The notes: generated by a model not told the origin, from the sequence alone. A DNA stretch of 64,000 nt from DASZTV01 sp035550655 (GCA_035550655.1 DASZOU010000004.1:124001-188000); one strand, 5' to 3'; positions 18,287 through 27,037 are shown, counted from the first letter of the stretch. Translations and numbers: made by a program.

Positions 18287-19381
18287 CTAGGCGGGGGTGT
18301 CGGCGAGCATCGCGCCGAGCGAGAGCAGCTGGCGGGTCGGCGTACCGAGCTCGTGCTCGATCTGCTTGCACCAGATGAAGTAGCGATGCACCGGGTAGTC
18401 GATGTCGACGCCGATGCCACCGTGGAGGTGCTGGGTCGCGTGCACCACGCGCATGCCGCCGTCGCCGGCCCAGAACTTCGCGATCGCGATCTCCTCGTCC
18501 GCCGGCCAACCCTCGGACAGCCGCCACACCGCCTGCAACGCGGTGAGCCGGATCATCTCGGCGTCGATGTAGGCGTCAGCGGCGCGCTGCCCGACCGCCT
18601 GGAACGACGCGATCTTCTTGTCGAACTGCTCGCGCTCGGACGTGTACTTGGCGGTCATCTCCAGCGCCGCCTTGACGACGCCCGCCGCCACCATCGACAG
18701 CGCCGCAGTGTGGTGGCGGACCAGGTCGGCGTAGACCTCGCCGCCGTCCTCGATCACCTGGGATGCGTCGAGTGCCACCCCGGAGAAGGTGAGGAGCGCC
18801 TGCGGCTCGTGGTTGGTCGTGTGCAGCTCGGTGATGCTCACGCGGGCCGTTCCCTTGGGCAGCAGGGCGAGCAGGGTCCGACCGTCCACCGTTGCCGGTA
18901 CGACGACGACGTCGGCTTCGGCGCCATAAGGGACGAACCCCTTCTCGCCGTCGAGCAGCCACCTGTTCCCGTCCTTGCGGGCGGTCAGGTCCTGCACGTC
19001 ACCGAACCCGGTGGTGAGGACGGTGTCGCCCGACGCGACGCCCGGCAGAATCGAGGCGACCGCGTCCGGCGCCGACTTCGCCAGTACGTAGGCCGTGACC
19101 AGGGTCGCGACGGCGGGCACGGGCGCAACCGCACGGCCGACCTCGTCGAAGATCACTGACAGGTCGAGGAAGCCGAGCCCGGCGCCACCATGCTCTTCCG
19201 GCACGCCGATCCCGGTGAGGCCGGAAGCAGCGAGCTGCTTCCACAGCTGCGCGTCGTACACCGAGCCGTTGCTGCTGGCGGCTTCGAGCGACTTGAGGTG
19301 CTCGTGGGTGCATTGCTCGGTGAGGATCTCGTGGGCAAGCGCCTGCAGCGCGACCTGATCCTCGGAGAAAGCGAAGTCCAT
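18287..19381 (-). CDS. fadE27: FadE27-type acyl-CoA dehydrogenase subunit (ChsE5-like)
   Basis: 364 residues. It has the short N-terminal helical domain, YTSEREQFDKKIASFQAVGQR, and a C-terminal HLHGGIGVDIDYPVHRYF segment matching FadE27 of mycobacteria. FadE27 pairs with FadE26 in an alpha2beta2 enzyme dehydrogenating the first steroid side-chain CoA (C8 branch). Only one subunit of such pairs carries the complete active site. AGAGAG precedes the ATG. The partner gene lies immediately upstream, which supports the pairing. Confidence 0.82.
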   Translation of the reverse strand: MDFAFSEDQVALQALAHEILTEQCTHEHLKSLEAASSNGSVYDAQLWKQLAASGLTGIGVPEEHGGAGLGFLDLSVIFDEVGRAVAPVPAVATLVTAYVLAKSAPDAVASILPGVASGDTVLTTGFGDVQDLTARKDGNRWLLDGEKGFVPYGAEADVVVVPATVDGRTLLALLPKGTARVSITELHTTNHEPQALLTFSGVALDASQVIEDGGEVYADLVRHHTAALSMVAAGVVKAALEMTAKYTSEREQFDKKIASFQAVGQRAADAYIDAEMIRLTALQAVWRLSEGWPADEEIAIAKFWAGDGGMRVVHATQHLHGGIGVDIDYPVHRYFIWCKQIEHELGTPTRQLLSLGAMLADTPA

Positions 19382-19444
19382 CGTCGTATCTCTCTTCTCG
19401 TCGGATCGATTAGCGAAGACTGCTGTGTTGGATTGCGGCGCTGC

Positions 19445-20620
19445 TCATCGCAGCGACCGAGGCATGCCGAGGCCGAAGATGGCGATGAGATCTCGCTGGA
19501 TCTCGTTCGTGCCGCCACCGAAGGTGAGGATCAAGGTCCCGCGGTAGGACCGCTCGAGCCGGCCCGCGAGCACCGATCCCGGCGTCCCGCCCTTGAGCAC
19601 GCCGGCCGCGCCGAGCACCTCGAGCAGCAGGCCGTAGCACTCGCAGTACTGCGTGGTGCCGTAGACCTTCACGGCCGAGGAGTCAGCGATCGAGACCTGG
19701 CCGATGCTGTCCTGCCACACGTTCTTCCAGTTCAGCAGCTGCAGCGCCTCGAGCTTTGCTCGCACGTGCGCCAGGTGGACCTGCACCCACTCCTGGTCGA
19801 TCACGCGCCGGCCGTCGGGCAGCTTGGTCTGCTGCGCCCACTTCAGCACCTCGCTGTAGTTCTTCTCGAGGTGTGCCGGGACGGCGAGGGAGATGCGCTC
19901 GTAGTTGAGCTGGGTGGTGATGATCGACCACCCCTTGTCGATCTCGCCGACCGTGTTGCTGACCGGGACGCGAACGTCCTGGTAGTACGTGGCGTACGTC
20001 GCGTGGTCGCCGATGGTGTTGATCGGGGTGTAGGAGAAGCCTTCCGAGTCGGTCGGCACGAGGATGATCGAGATCCCCTTGTGCTTGCCGAGGTCTGGGT
20101 TGGTCCGGCAGGCCAGCCAGATGTAGTCGGCGTGGTCGGTCAGGCTGGTGAAGATCTTCTGGCCGTTGATGACCCACTCGTCGCCGTCGCGCACCGCGGA
20201 CGTCTTCAGACCCGCGAGGTCGGTGCCCGCGCCGGGCTCGGAGTAGCCGATCGAGACGAAGCACTCGCCGCCCAGGATCCGCGGCAGGATGTCCTTCTTC
20301 ATCTCCTCGGACCCGAACTGCTGGATCGCGGGTCCGATCGTGTTGATCGACAGGAACGGCAGCGGCGCGCCCGCGCGCTGCGCCTCGTCGTAGAACACGA
20401 ACTGCTCCATGCGGCCGAAGCCCTTGCCGCCGTACTCCTTCGGCCACCCCACCCCGAGCCAGCCGTCCTTGCCCATCTGGCGAACCGCCGCCATGCACTC
20501 CGGCGTGCCGAGCCCGCCGTGGGACATCGCCTGCGTCACCTCAGGAGTGACGATGGTCTTGAAGTACTCCCGCAGCTCGTCGCGCAGCGCCTGCTGCTCG
20601 TCGGTGTAGGCGATCCGCAT
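19445..20620 (-). CDS. fadE26: FadE26-type acyl-CoA dehydrogenase subunit (ChsE4-like)
   Basis: 391 residues. MRIAYTDEQQALRDELREYF, SIGYSEPGAGTDLAGLKTSA, and LILTFGGGTNEIQRDLIAIF match FadE26 along the length; the final segment includes the Glu position used as catalytic base in many family members. Together with FadE27 it should oxidise the CoA ester made by FadD19. It follows the SDR gene by 18 nt in the same operon. Main uncertainty is chain-length preference. Confidence 0.85.
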   Translation of the reverse strand: MRIAYTDEQQALRDELREYFKTIVTPEVTQAMSHGGLGTPECMAAVRQMGKDGWLGVGWPKEYGGKGFGRMEQFVFYDEAQRAGAPLPFLSINTIGPAIQQFGSEEMKKDILPRILGGECFVSIGYSEPGAGTDLAGLKTSAVRDGDEWVINGQKIFTSLTDHADYIWLACRTNPDLGKHKGISIILVPTDSEGFSYTPINTIGDHATYATYYQDVRVPVSNTVGEIDKGWSIITTQLNYERISLAVPAHLEKNYSEVLKWAQQTKLPDGRRVIDQEWVQVHLAHVRAKLEALQLLNWKNVWQDSIGQVSIADSSAVKVYGTTQYCECYGLLLEVLGAAGVLKGGTPGSVLAGRLERSYRGTLILTFGGGTNEIQRDLIAIFGLGMPRSLR

Positions 20621-20638
20621 GGTGCTTCTCCCTATTCC

Positions 20639-21406
20639 TTAGAACCCGGCACTGGCCGTGGCGCCGCCATCGACGGCGAGCTCGGCTCCGGTCATGTACG
20701 ACGACGCATCGCTCGCGAGGAACACGATGACCTTGGCAACCTCGTCCGCCTCGCCCATCCGCTTCAGGCCCGCGACCCGGCTGGCGATGTACTTCCGTCC
20801 CTCGTCATCGACCACCGCGCGCGTCATCGGGGTGTCGATGCCGCCGGGGTGGACCGAGTTGACCCGGATCTTGTCCTTGCCGTTCTCCAGCGCCGCGACC
20901 TTCGTGATGCCGCGCACCGCGAACTTGCTCGCGGTGTAGGAACCGCAGAACAACGTCGCGCCGAGGCCCTCGGTCGAGGACAGGTTCACGATCGATCCGC
21001 CACCTGCGCGCTTCATCGCCGGGATCGCGTGCTTCATCCCCAGAAAGACCCCGACGAGGTTCACGTCGAGGATCTTGCGCAGCTCTTCCAGTGGCGTGTC
21101 CGTGATCGCGTTGAAGAGCAGGATGCCGGCGTTGTTGACGAGGACGTCGAGGCGACCGAAGTCACGCTCGACCTCGGCGACGAGCGCCGCCCAGCCCTCC
21201 TCGTTGGACACGTCGAGGTGGACGTAGCGGACGCGGTCCCCGAGCTCCTCGGCGAGCGCCTTGCCCTCGTCGTCGAGGATGTCCGCCGCGACCACGGTCG
21301 CGCCTTCGGCATGAAGGCGGCGAACGGTGCATGCACCCATCCCCCGGGATCCCCCGGTGACGATGCACACCTTCCCTGCCAACTGCAGGTAGTCGGCTTG
21401 GCTCAC
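20639..21406 (-). CDS. SDR-family dehydrogenase, 3alpha/20beta-HSD (FabG3)-like
   Basis: 255 residues, GTG start overlapping the ltp3 stop (GTGA). The Rossmann motif is TGGSRGMGA, NNAG follows mid-protein, and the catalytic Ser and YxxxK appear as NLSSTEGLG and SYTASKFAVRG. The sequence resembles mycobacterial FabG3, a 20beta-hydroxysteroid dehydrogenase. In this operon a 3-hydroxyacyl-CoA or steroid alcohol oxidation during side-chain removal fits. The exact substrate is unknown. Confidence 0.8.
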   Translation of the reverse strand: MSQADYLQLAGKVCIVTGGSRGMGACTVRRLHAEGATVVAADILDDEGKALAEELGDRVRYVHLDVSNEEGWAALVAEVERDFGRLDVLVNNAGILLFNAITDTPLEELRKILDVNLVGVFLGMKHAIPAMKRAGGGSIVNLSSTEGLGATLFCGSYTASKFAVRGITKVAALENGKDKIRVNSVHPGGIDTPMTRAVVDDEGRKYIASRVAGLKRMGEADEVAKVIVFLASDASSYMTGAELAVDGGATASAGF

Positions 21407-22560
21407 TTCAGCGGGTCACTTCCGACGACCCACATCGCGAAGAACTGCGCGCCACCGCCGTACGCATGGCCGAGCGCCCGGTGCGCGTCGGGTACCTGGT
21501 GATCGCCGGCCATGCCACGCACCTGCAGCGCCGCCTCGGCGAACCGGCACATGCCGGACGCGCCGATCGGGTTGGACGACAGGACGCCGCCGGACGGGTT
21601 GATCGGCAGGTCGCCCGACATCGAGGTGCTGCCGTCGTCGACCATCTTCCAGCCCTCGCCCTCGGCGGCGAAGCCGAGGTTCTCCATCCACATCGGCTCG
21701 TACCAGGAGAACGGGACGTAGATCTCCGCGCAGTCGAGCTCGCGACGAGGGTCGGTGATGCCGGCCTTCGCGTAGACCTCCTTCGCGCAGTCGCGGCCCG
21801 CGTGCGGGTTCACGACGTCGCGGCCGGCGCCCATCGTCGGCTCGCTGCGAATCGCCGTGGAGTGGATCCACGCCGGCGGGTTCGGCACCGCCTTGGCGGT
21901 GTCCGCGTCTGCCAGCACCACCGCGCAGGCGCCGTCGGAGGACGGGCAGGTCTCGAGGTAGCGGATCGGGTCCCACAGCATCGGGGATTCCCGCACCATC
22001 TCCTCGCTGATGTCCGGGATCTTCAGGTGCGCGTATGGGTTGTTGAGCGCGTTGAGCCGGTCCTTGACGGCGACCTTGATGCCGATGTCGTCCGGCGCGT
22101 TGGCACGGCGCATGTAGGCGCGGATGACCGGCGCGAAGAAGCCGCCGGCACCGGTGACGCTGCCGCCCGTGAACGGAAGCCGGATCGACAGCGCCCACGT
22201 CGCGTTGGACTCGCTCTGCTTTTCGAAGCAGACGACGAGCACCCGCTTGTGCGCACCGCTCTCGACGAGGTGGGTCGCCATGACACCGGTCGAGCCGCCG
22301 ACGCTGCCCGCGGTGTGCACCCGCAGCATCGGCTTGCCCACCGCGCCGAGTGCATCGGCGAGGTAGAGCTCGGGCATCATCACGCCCTCGAACATGTCGG
22401 GCGCCTTGCCGATGACAACCGCGTCGATGTCCGACCAGGTCATCCCCGCGTCGTCGAGTGCCCGCTTCGCCGCCTCACGCAGCAGGCCTGCGATCGAGAC
22501 GTCCTGCCGCTTTGCGGCGTACTTCGTCTGGCCGACTCCGACAACGGCAACCTGGGTCAT
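21403..22560 (-). CDS. ltp3: Ltp3-type thiolase-like lipid-transfer protein (putative retro-aldolase)
   Basis: 385 residues; ATG overlaps the ltp4 stop (ATGA). GVGQTKYAAKRQDVSIAGL, GKAPDMFEGVMMPEL, and NPSGGVLSSNPIGASGM match mycobacterial Ltp3. The thiolase nucleophile Cys is absent: the equivalent segment reads HTAGSVGGS (82-90). Loss of that Cys is the hallmark of Ltp aldolases, which cleave beta-hydroxy-branched steroid-CoAs together with a DUF35 partner. The ltp4-ltp3 order is that of Rv3522-Rv3523. A longer upstream open frame has no support. Confidence 0.82.
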   Translation of the reverse strand: MTQVAVVGVGQTKYAAKRQDVSIAGLLREAAKRALDDAGMTWSDIDAVVIGKAPDMFEGVMMPELYLADALGAVGKPMLRVHTAGSVGGSTGVMATHLVESGAHKRVLVVCFEKQSESNATWALSIRLPFTGGSVTGAGGFFAPVIRAYMRRANAPDDIGIKVAVKDRLNALNNPYAHLKIPDISEEMVRESPMLWDPIRYLETCPSSDGACAVVLADADTAKAVPNPPAWIHSTAIRSEPTMGAGRDVVNPHAGRDCAKEVYAKAGITDPRRELDCAEIYVPFSWYEPMWMENLGFAAEGEGWKMVDDGSTSMSGDLPINPSGGVLSSNPIGASGMCRFAEAALQVRGMAGDHQVPDAHRALGHAYGGGAQFFAMWVVGSDPLK

Positions 22561-23480
22561 CGGGTGGCCTCCAAGACGCCGACGAGGTTCTGCTGCAGGC
22601 ACGGCCCGCTCGTCGCGTGGGCGAGTGCCTTCGCGACATCGCCCTTCGCGATCGCGCGGGCGGCTTCGGCGAAGCGCTCGAGGCCGCCGACCATCATCGG
22701 ACCCGCTGCGCAGTGCGCCGGCTTGTCGCCGAGACCCAGTGCCTCGCGCAACAGCAGCTCCTGATGCGGGTACGGCGTGTGGAGCCACGCCGCCTCGACA
22801 CCGGTCGCGCCGGCCGCTTCGCCGGCGGCCTTGGCGGACACCGACACGGTGAGGTCGCGTACGCCGAGCGCCGGCGCCTCGATCCGATGGTCGATGCCGG
22901 TGATCCACGCGGGGTTCGCGGTGAGCTCCTTCGCGCGGTCGCCGACCGCGAGCACGACAGCGGTGGCGCCGTCGGCGACGTAGGTCGGGGGGACGTCCGG
23001 GACGTCGGCGAACTTTCCGCTGTCCCGCATCGCCTGCGCCTGCAACCCGGCGAGCCCGCGGCCATCCGGGTTGAGCGGCGCGACTGTGTACGGGTCCAGC
23101 TGAAGCGCGAGAGTGCGGTCGAGCTCGCCGCGCGACGGCCGGGCGAACGCGTAGACGAGCGCAGTGTCGATGCCCTCGTGCTGCAGGACAGCGATGGCCT
23201 CGGCCAGGGCGAACGCGCCATCCATCTCGAGGTGCGACTCGCGGATCGGTGGCCACGGGCCGACCGCATCGAGCGCTCCCACGAACGCGAACGGGAAGCC
23301 CTGGAGGTAGTCGCTCGACCCCGACACCGTGAAGCCGATGTCCTGCTGGGTGAGCCCGGCGTCGGCCATCGCCTTGTCGATGACCGGCAGCAGCATCTCG
23401 ACCTCGTTGCGCGCCGGCTCGCTCGGCGTCTCGAACGACGCCGACGCCACGATCGCCACGGGCCGGTTGAAGTCCCGCAT
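22557..23480 (-). CDS. ltp4: Ltp4-type thiolase-like protein
   Basis: 307 residues, start ATG sharing one base with the previous stop (TAATG). A thiolase fold is visible (VAIVASASFETP, MLLPVIDKAMADAGLTQQDI, DGATAVVLAVGD) but it is short and shows no nucleophilic Cys. In mycobacteria Ltp4 lies next to Ltp3 and the DUF35 protein Rv3521, the same order as here. A non-catalytic partner of Ltp3 or a second aldolase subunit is likely. Substrate and exact reaction are not known. Confidence 0.72.
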   Translation of the reverse strand: MRDFNRPVAIVASASFETPSEPARNEVEMLLPVIDKAMADAGLTQQDIGFTVSGSSDYLQGFPFAFVGALDAVGPWPPIRESHLEMDGAFALAEAIAVLQHEGIDTALVYAFARPSRGELDRTLALQLDPYTVAPLNPDGRGLAGLQAQAMRDSGKFADVPDVPPTYVADGATAVVLAVGDRAKELTANPAWITGIDHRIEAPALGVRDLTVSVSAKAAGEAAGATGVEAAWLHTPYPHQELLLREALGLGDKPAHCAAGPMMVGGLERFAEAARAIAKGDVAKALAHATSGPCLQQNLVGVLEATR

Positions 23481-23983
23481 TACACGTAGTCCTTGTAGGT
23501 GGAGTAGTCGGCGTCCGGCTCGTCGAGCGGGCGGTAGTACTTGATGTTTCCGAGGTCGGACTTGCGATCGCCCTCGTCGACCCACACCGGCTCGACCCGC
23601 ATGCCGAGTCGCACCTCTGCCGGGTCGATCTCCTGGATGAGGAACATCGAGGTGATGTCCGCGCCGTCGAGCAGGATCCATGCCGAGACGTACGGCGCCT
23701 CGAGTCCGGGGCTCGGGATCCGGGTCACGCAGAACGTCGTGACGGTGCCCTTGCCGGTCAGCTCCACCTCTTCGTCGGTGGCGACCCCGCACATCGAGCA
23801 GGCGCCGCGTGGCGGCATGTAGACCTTCTGGCACTTCGGGCACCGCTGCCCGACGAGCTTGCCCTGCTCGAGCGAGCGCAGGAACCGTGACGCCGCGACT
23901 CCCGGCGTGTAGCTGAAGTCGAGCGAGATCGGGGTCTCGACGATGGTGACGGGACCCGGTGCCGCTTCGGAGGTCTCAGTCAC
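23480..23983 (-). CDS. DUF35 Zn-ribbon/OB-fold protein
   Basis: 167 residues; its first bases overlap the end of the other DUF35 gene. The rubredoxin-like ribbon is CPKC around residue 45 and CSMC around residue 58, followed by an OB fold (GTVTTFCVTRIPSPGLEAPY, VRLGMRVEPVWVDEGD). DUF35 proteins bind thiolase-like or MaoC partners and are required for Ltp aldolase activity. It corresponds by content to the C-terminal half of Rv3521. Confidence 0.8.
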   Translation of the reverse strand: MTETSEAAPGPVTIVETPISLDFSYTPGVAASRFLRSLEQGKLVGQRCPKCQKVYMPPRGACSMCGVATDEEVELTGKGTVTTFCVTRIPSPGLEAPYVSAWILLDGADITSMFLIQEIDPAEVRLGMRVEPVWVDEGDRKSDLGNIKYYRPLDEPDADYSTYKDYV

Positions 23984-24422
23984 TGGTCACCTCGAAACAG
24001 ATCAGGTCGGTGATCGAGCCGATGCGCTCGTCTCGCCAGCGGGCCTTGACCCTCGCGCCGGTCGAGATCGCATCCGGCGAGCCGGCGTCGACGGCAGCAA
24101 GGAATCCGACGTCGGCGCCGTCGAGCTTCACCAGCGCCCAGGCAAAGGGTGAGTCCAGCGGCTGGCCCTTGGTGGGGTTGTCGTTCCAGGCCCAGGTGGT
24201 GACGACGCCGGTGTCGGCGACGTCGACGTACTCGGACAGGTCCTCGCTGGTCACCGGGTCGTAGTCGATCGCGGGGACGATCACCCGGCCGTCCGCGCCA
24301 CGAACGCCGACGATCTGCTTGTCACGCAACCCCGTGAGGAACGCGCCGATCGCCGGTCCGGTGGAGCGGGTGTAGGTGTACTCGACGAGGTGCGGAGCGG
24401 TGAGGACCTCGCTGCTGCTCAC
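23976..24422 (-). CDS. DUF35 OB-fold protein lacking the zinc ribbon
   Basis: 148 residues from a GTG that overlaps the cyp125 stop (GTGA). The OB fold is clear (TGVVTTWAWNDNP, FAWALVKLDGADVGFL, GARVKARWRDERIGSITDL) and the preceding helix-turn is kept (GAFLTGLRDKQIVGVRGADG), but all ribbon cysteines are missing. It matches the N-terminal half of an Rv3521-like two-domain protein. Together with the next gene it probably forms a split pair serving Ltp3/Ltp4. Confidence 0.72.
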   Translation of the reverse strand: MSSSEVLTAPHLVEYTYTRSTGPAIGAFLTGLRDKQIVGVRGADGRVIVPAIDYDPVTSEDLSEYVDVADTGVVTTWAWNDNPTKGQPLDSPFAWALVKLDGADVGFLAAVDAGSPDAISTGARVKARWRDERIGSITDLICFEVTSD

Positions 24423-25642
24423 GTGGCCGCCGGGATGAATCGCACGGTCATCTCCTTGATGCCCATGATGAAGTTCGAGCGAAGCCGCCGCGGCTCGTTG
24501 ACGAGCTCGACCCGCTCGACGCGCTCGAGCAGCGATCGGAAGAAGCACTCGATCTCGAGCTTCGCGAGATGGCGGCCGAGGCAGAAGTGCGGTCCGCCGC
24601 CACCGAACCCGACGTGCGGGTTGGGCTCACGGGCGATGTCGAACACGTCCGGATCGGTGAAGACCGACTCGTCACGGTTCGCCGACGTGTAGAAGATGAC
24701 GACCTTGTCGCCCTTCTTGATGGTCTGGCCGCCGAGCTCGATGTCCTGGAGCGCCGTACGACGGAACAGGTGGACCGGCGTCACCCAGCGCACGATCTCG
24801 TCGGCCGCGGAGGGGATCAGACCCGGGTCGGCCTTCAGCTTCTCCCACTGCTCCGGGTGCTTCATGAGGGCGTACATCCCGCCGGAGATCGCATTGCGCG
24901 TCGTCTCGTTGCCGGCGACGCCGAGCAGCATGAAGAACAGGTCGAACTCCAGCTCCGACAGGACATTGCCTTCCTCGTCCGGGCTGATCAGCTTCGAGAC
25001 GATGTCGTCCTTGAGGTCCTTGCGCTTCTCCTCGGCGAGGGCGTTGGCGTAGGCCCACATCTCGGTGGCGGCGTCGAGGCGCTGCTCCTCGGTCACGCCG
25101 TACTCCGGGTCGTCGCCGCCGACCATGCGGTTGGACCAGTCGAAGACCTTGTGCCGGTCCTCCAGCGGGACGCCCATGAGCTCGGAGATCACGATCAGGG
25201 GCAGCTCCGCGGCGCACAGGGTGACGAAGTCCCCCTCGCCCTTGGCGACGGCCTGGTCGACGATCTCGTCGCAGGTGTCCTGGATGCGCTCCTCGAGCTT
25301 GGCGATCATCCGTGGTGTGAAGCCCCGGTTGACCAGGCTGCGGGTGCGGGTGTGGTCCGGCGGGTCCTGGTTCAGCATGAACATCTGCTGCTGAGCGATC
25401 TGCTCCTCGACCATCTCCGTGATCAGCGCGGTCTTCTCGCGCGAGGAGAACAGCTCCGGGTTCCGCGAGACGAAGACCACGTCCTCGTGACGGGTGATCG
25501 CCCAGAAGCCGTCGGGCTGCTGCGGGTCGTGATGGTGGAAGACCGGCGCCTCAGCGCGGAGCCGGCGGAGCTGCTCGTACGGGATGGCCTCGGTGTACTG
25601 GTCCATGTCCCAAAGGTCGATATCAGCGAGCGAATCGGTCAC
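24419..25642 (-). CDS. cyp125: CYP125-like cytochrome P450
   Basis: 407 residues from GTG, with GAAGAGG upstream. The I-helix motif is AGNETT (243-248), the ExxR is EIVR, and the heme ligand is Cys354 in FGGGGPHFCLGRHLA. RGFTPRMIAKLEE, WSNRMVGGDDPEYG and NPNPHVGFGG resemble CYP125, the sterol C26 hydroxylase that starts side-chain breakdown. It is divergent to fadA5, exactly as in mycobacteria. Electrons could come from the FdxD-like ferredoxin at 41444. CYP124/CYP142 are the alternatives. Confidence 0.82.
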   Translation of the reverse strand: MTDSLADIDLWDMDQYTEAIPYEQLRRLRAEAPVFHHHDPQQPDGFWAITRHEDVVFVSRNPELFSSREKTALITEMVEEQIAQQQMFMLNQDPPDHTRTRSLVNRGFTPRMIAKLEERIQDTCDEIVDQAVAKGEGDFVTLCAAELPLIVISELMGVPLEDRHKVFDWSNRMVGGDDPEYGVTEEQRLDAATEMWAYANALAEEKRKDLKDDIVSKLISPDEEGNVLSELEFDLFFMLLGVAGNETTRNAISGGMYALMKHPEQWEKLKADPGLIPSAADEIVRWVTPVHLFRRTALQDIELGGQTIKKGDKVVIFYTSANRDESVFTDPDVFDIAREPNPHVGFGGGGPHFCLGRHLAKLEIECFFRSLLERVERVELVNEPRRLRSNFIMGIKEMTVRFIPAAT

Positions 25643-25731
25643 CCGACGCCTCTTCTCTCACGCGTTGGAGGGCCGCATGGGCCCGGTCTTCACAGGCCTG
25701 CCGGCCGATCAGAAGCCCTCGTCGGGGAAAC

Positions 25732-25745
25732 GAGAACGTGTTCTC
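25732..25745. promoter_or_regulatory. KstR-type operator, cyp125 side
   Basis: GAGAACGTGTTCTC has the AACnnGTT core with symmetrical flanks; G and C replace the outer T and A of the KstR consensus. It lies about 90 nt before the cyp125 start. Confidence 0.65.
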
Positions 25746-25758
25746 ATTCTGCTCGGAT

Positions 25759-25773
25759 CTGACGGGGCGTCAA
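25759..25773. promoter_or_regulatory. CTGAC-N5-GTCA(A) dyad operator (copy 2)
   Basis: CTGACGGGGCGTCAA differs from a perfect dyad in the last base only. It sits between the two KstR-type sites in the cyp125/fadA5 interval. No TAnnnT box lies at the 8-9 nt offset seen at the other copies, so its effect may be indirect. Confidence 0.5.
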
Positions 25774-25792
25774 CAGGTGTAGCCGAAAAAAC

Positions 25793-25806
25793 TAGAACGT
25801 GTTTTA
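25793..25806. promoter_or_regulatory. KstR-type operator, fadA5 side
   Basis: TAGAACGTGTTTTA matches TnnAACnnGTTnnA at all fixed positions. It lies 54 nt before fadA5 and 7 nt before the ATG of a 16-codon upstream frame (25814-25864) whose stop overlaps the fadA5 start. Confidence 0.72.
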
Positions 25807-25860
25807 CTCGATCATGGAGCCTCGAATCCGGGGACTCCGACCCATTTCGAAGGGCTTTTC

Positions 25861-27024
25861 ATGAGCGAAGCGGTGATCGTCGAGGCCGTCCGGACGCCGA
25901 TCGGCAAGCGTGGCGGCTGGCTCGCCGGACTCCACCCCACGGCCACACTGGGTCACGTCCAGCGCGAGGTCATCGCGCGGGCGGGAATCGACCCGGCTCT
26001 GGTCGAGCAGGTCGTGGGCGGCTGCGTGACGCAGGCCGGCGAACAGGGCAGCAACATCAGCCGCTACGCCTGGCTCGCTGAAGGCCTCCCCCACACCGCG
26101 GGCGTCACGACGATCGACTGCCAGTGCGGTTCCGCGCAGCAGGCCAACCACTTCATCGCCGGCCTGATCGCCGCCGACGCCATCGACATCGGGATCGCCT
26201 GCGGCGTCGAGATGATGTCGCGCGTCGGGCTCGGCGCCAACGTCATGAGTGGCCCCGGCGTACCCCGCCCGGACGACTGGGACCTCGACCTGCCGGACCA
26301 GTTCACCGCGGCCGACCGGATCGCCCAGGACCACGGCATCACCCGCGAGGACCTCGACGCGTTCGGGGTGCTCTCCCAGCAGAACGCCGCACGCGCCTGG
26401 GCCGAGGAGCGGTTCAAGAGCCAGATCGCGCCGATCGAGGCGCCGGTGCTCGGCGAGGACGGCAAGCCGACCGGCGAGACCAAGCTGGTGGACCGCGACC
26501 AGGGCCTGCGCGAGACGACCATCGAGAAGCTCGCGTCGCTGAAGCCCGTCCGGGAGGGCGGCCTGCACACTGCCGGCACGTCGTCGCAGATCTCTGACGG
26601 CGCGGCCGCGGTGATGCTGATGTCGGCGCAGAAGGCCAAGGAGCTCGGCGTCACGCCGCGCGCGCGGATCGTGTCGCAGGCGCTGGTCGGCGACGAGCCG
26701 TACTACCACCTCAACGGCCCGATCGCTGCCACGACCCGCGTGCTGGAGCGCGCGAAGATGACAGTCGGCGACATCGACCTGTTCGAGGTCAACGAGGCGT
26801 TCGCCTCCGTCGCCGTCAACTGGCGCAACAAGCACAACGTCGACCCCGACAAGCTCAACGTCAACGGCGGCGCGATCGCGCTCGGCCACCCGGTCGGGTC
26901 GACGGGCAGCCGCCTCATCACCACCGCGCTGCACGAGCTCGAGCGCACCGGAGGATCGACCGCCCTGATCTCCATGTGCTGCGGCGGCGCGCTCGCCACC
27001 GGCACGATCATCGAACGCGTCTAG
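25861..27024 (+). CDS. fadA5: FadA5-type steroid thiolase
   Basis: 387 residues; ATG preceded by GAAGGG at 6 nt. The nucleophile is Cys89 in TIDCQCGSAQQANH, His343 lies in IALGHPVGSTGSRL, and Cys373 in MCCGGALATG completes the thiolase triad. The sequence follows FadA5 (GKRGGWLAGLHPT, HTAGTSSQISDGAAAV, PYYHL). FadA5 cleaves acetyl-CoA from 3-keto steroid-CoA esters. It leads the fadA5-echA19-thioesterase operon and faces cyp125. Confidence 0.9.
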   Translation: MSEAVIVEAVRTPIGKRGGWLAGLHPTATLGHVQREVIARAGIDPALVEQVVGGCVTQAGEQGSNISRYAWLAEGLPHTAGVTTIDCQCGSAQQANHFIAGLIAADAIDIGIACGVEMMSRVGLGANVMSGPGVPRPDDWDLDLPDQFTAADRIAQDHGITREDLDAFGVLSQQNAARAWAEERFKSQIAPIEAPVLGEDGKPTGETKLVDRDQGLRETTIEKLASLKPVREGGLHTAGTSSQISDGAAAVMLMSAQKAKELGVTPRARIVSQALVGDEPYYHLNGPIAATTRVLERAKMTVGDIDLFEVNEAFASVAVNWRNKHNVDPDKLNVNGGAIALGHPVGSTGSRLITTALHELERTGGSTALISMCCGGALATGTIIERV

Positions 27025-27037
27025 GAGCAGCTGGCTC

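Noticed and set aside
21403..23256. Longer N-terminus for the Ltp3-like protein
   Set aside because: The extra 230 codons overlap ltp4 in another frame and are low-complexity; ATG 22560 overlaps the ltp4 stop and matches known Ltp3 starts.
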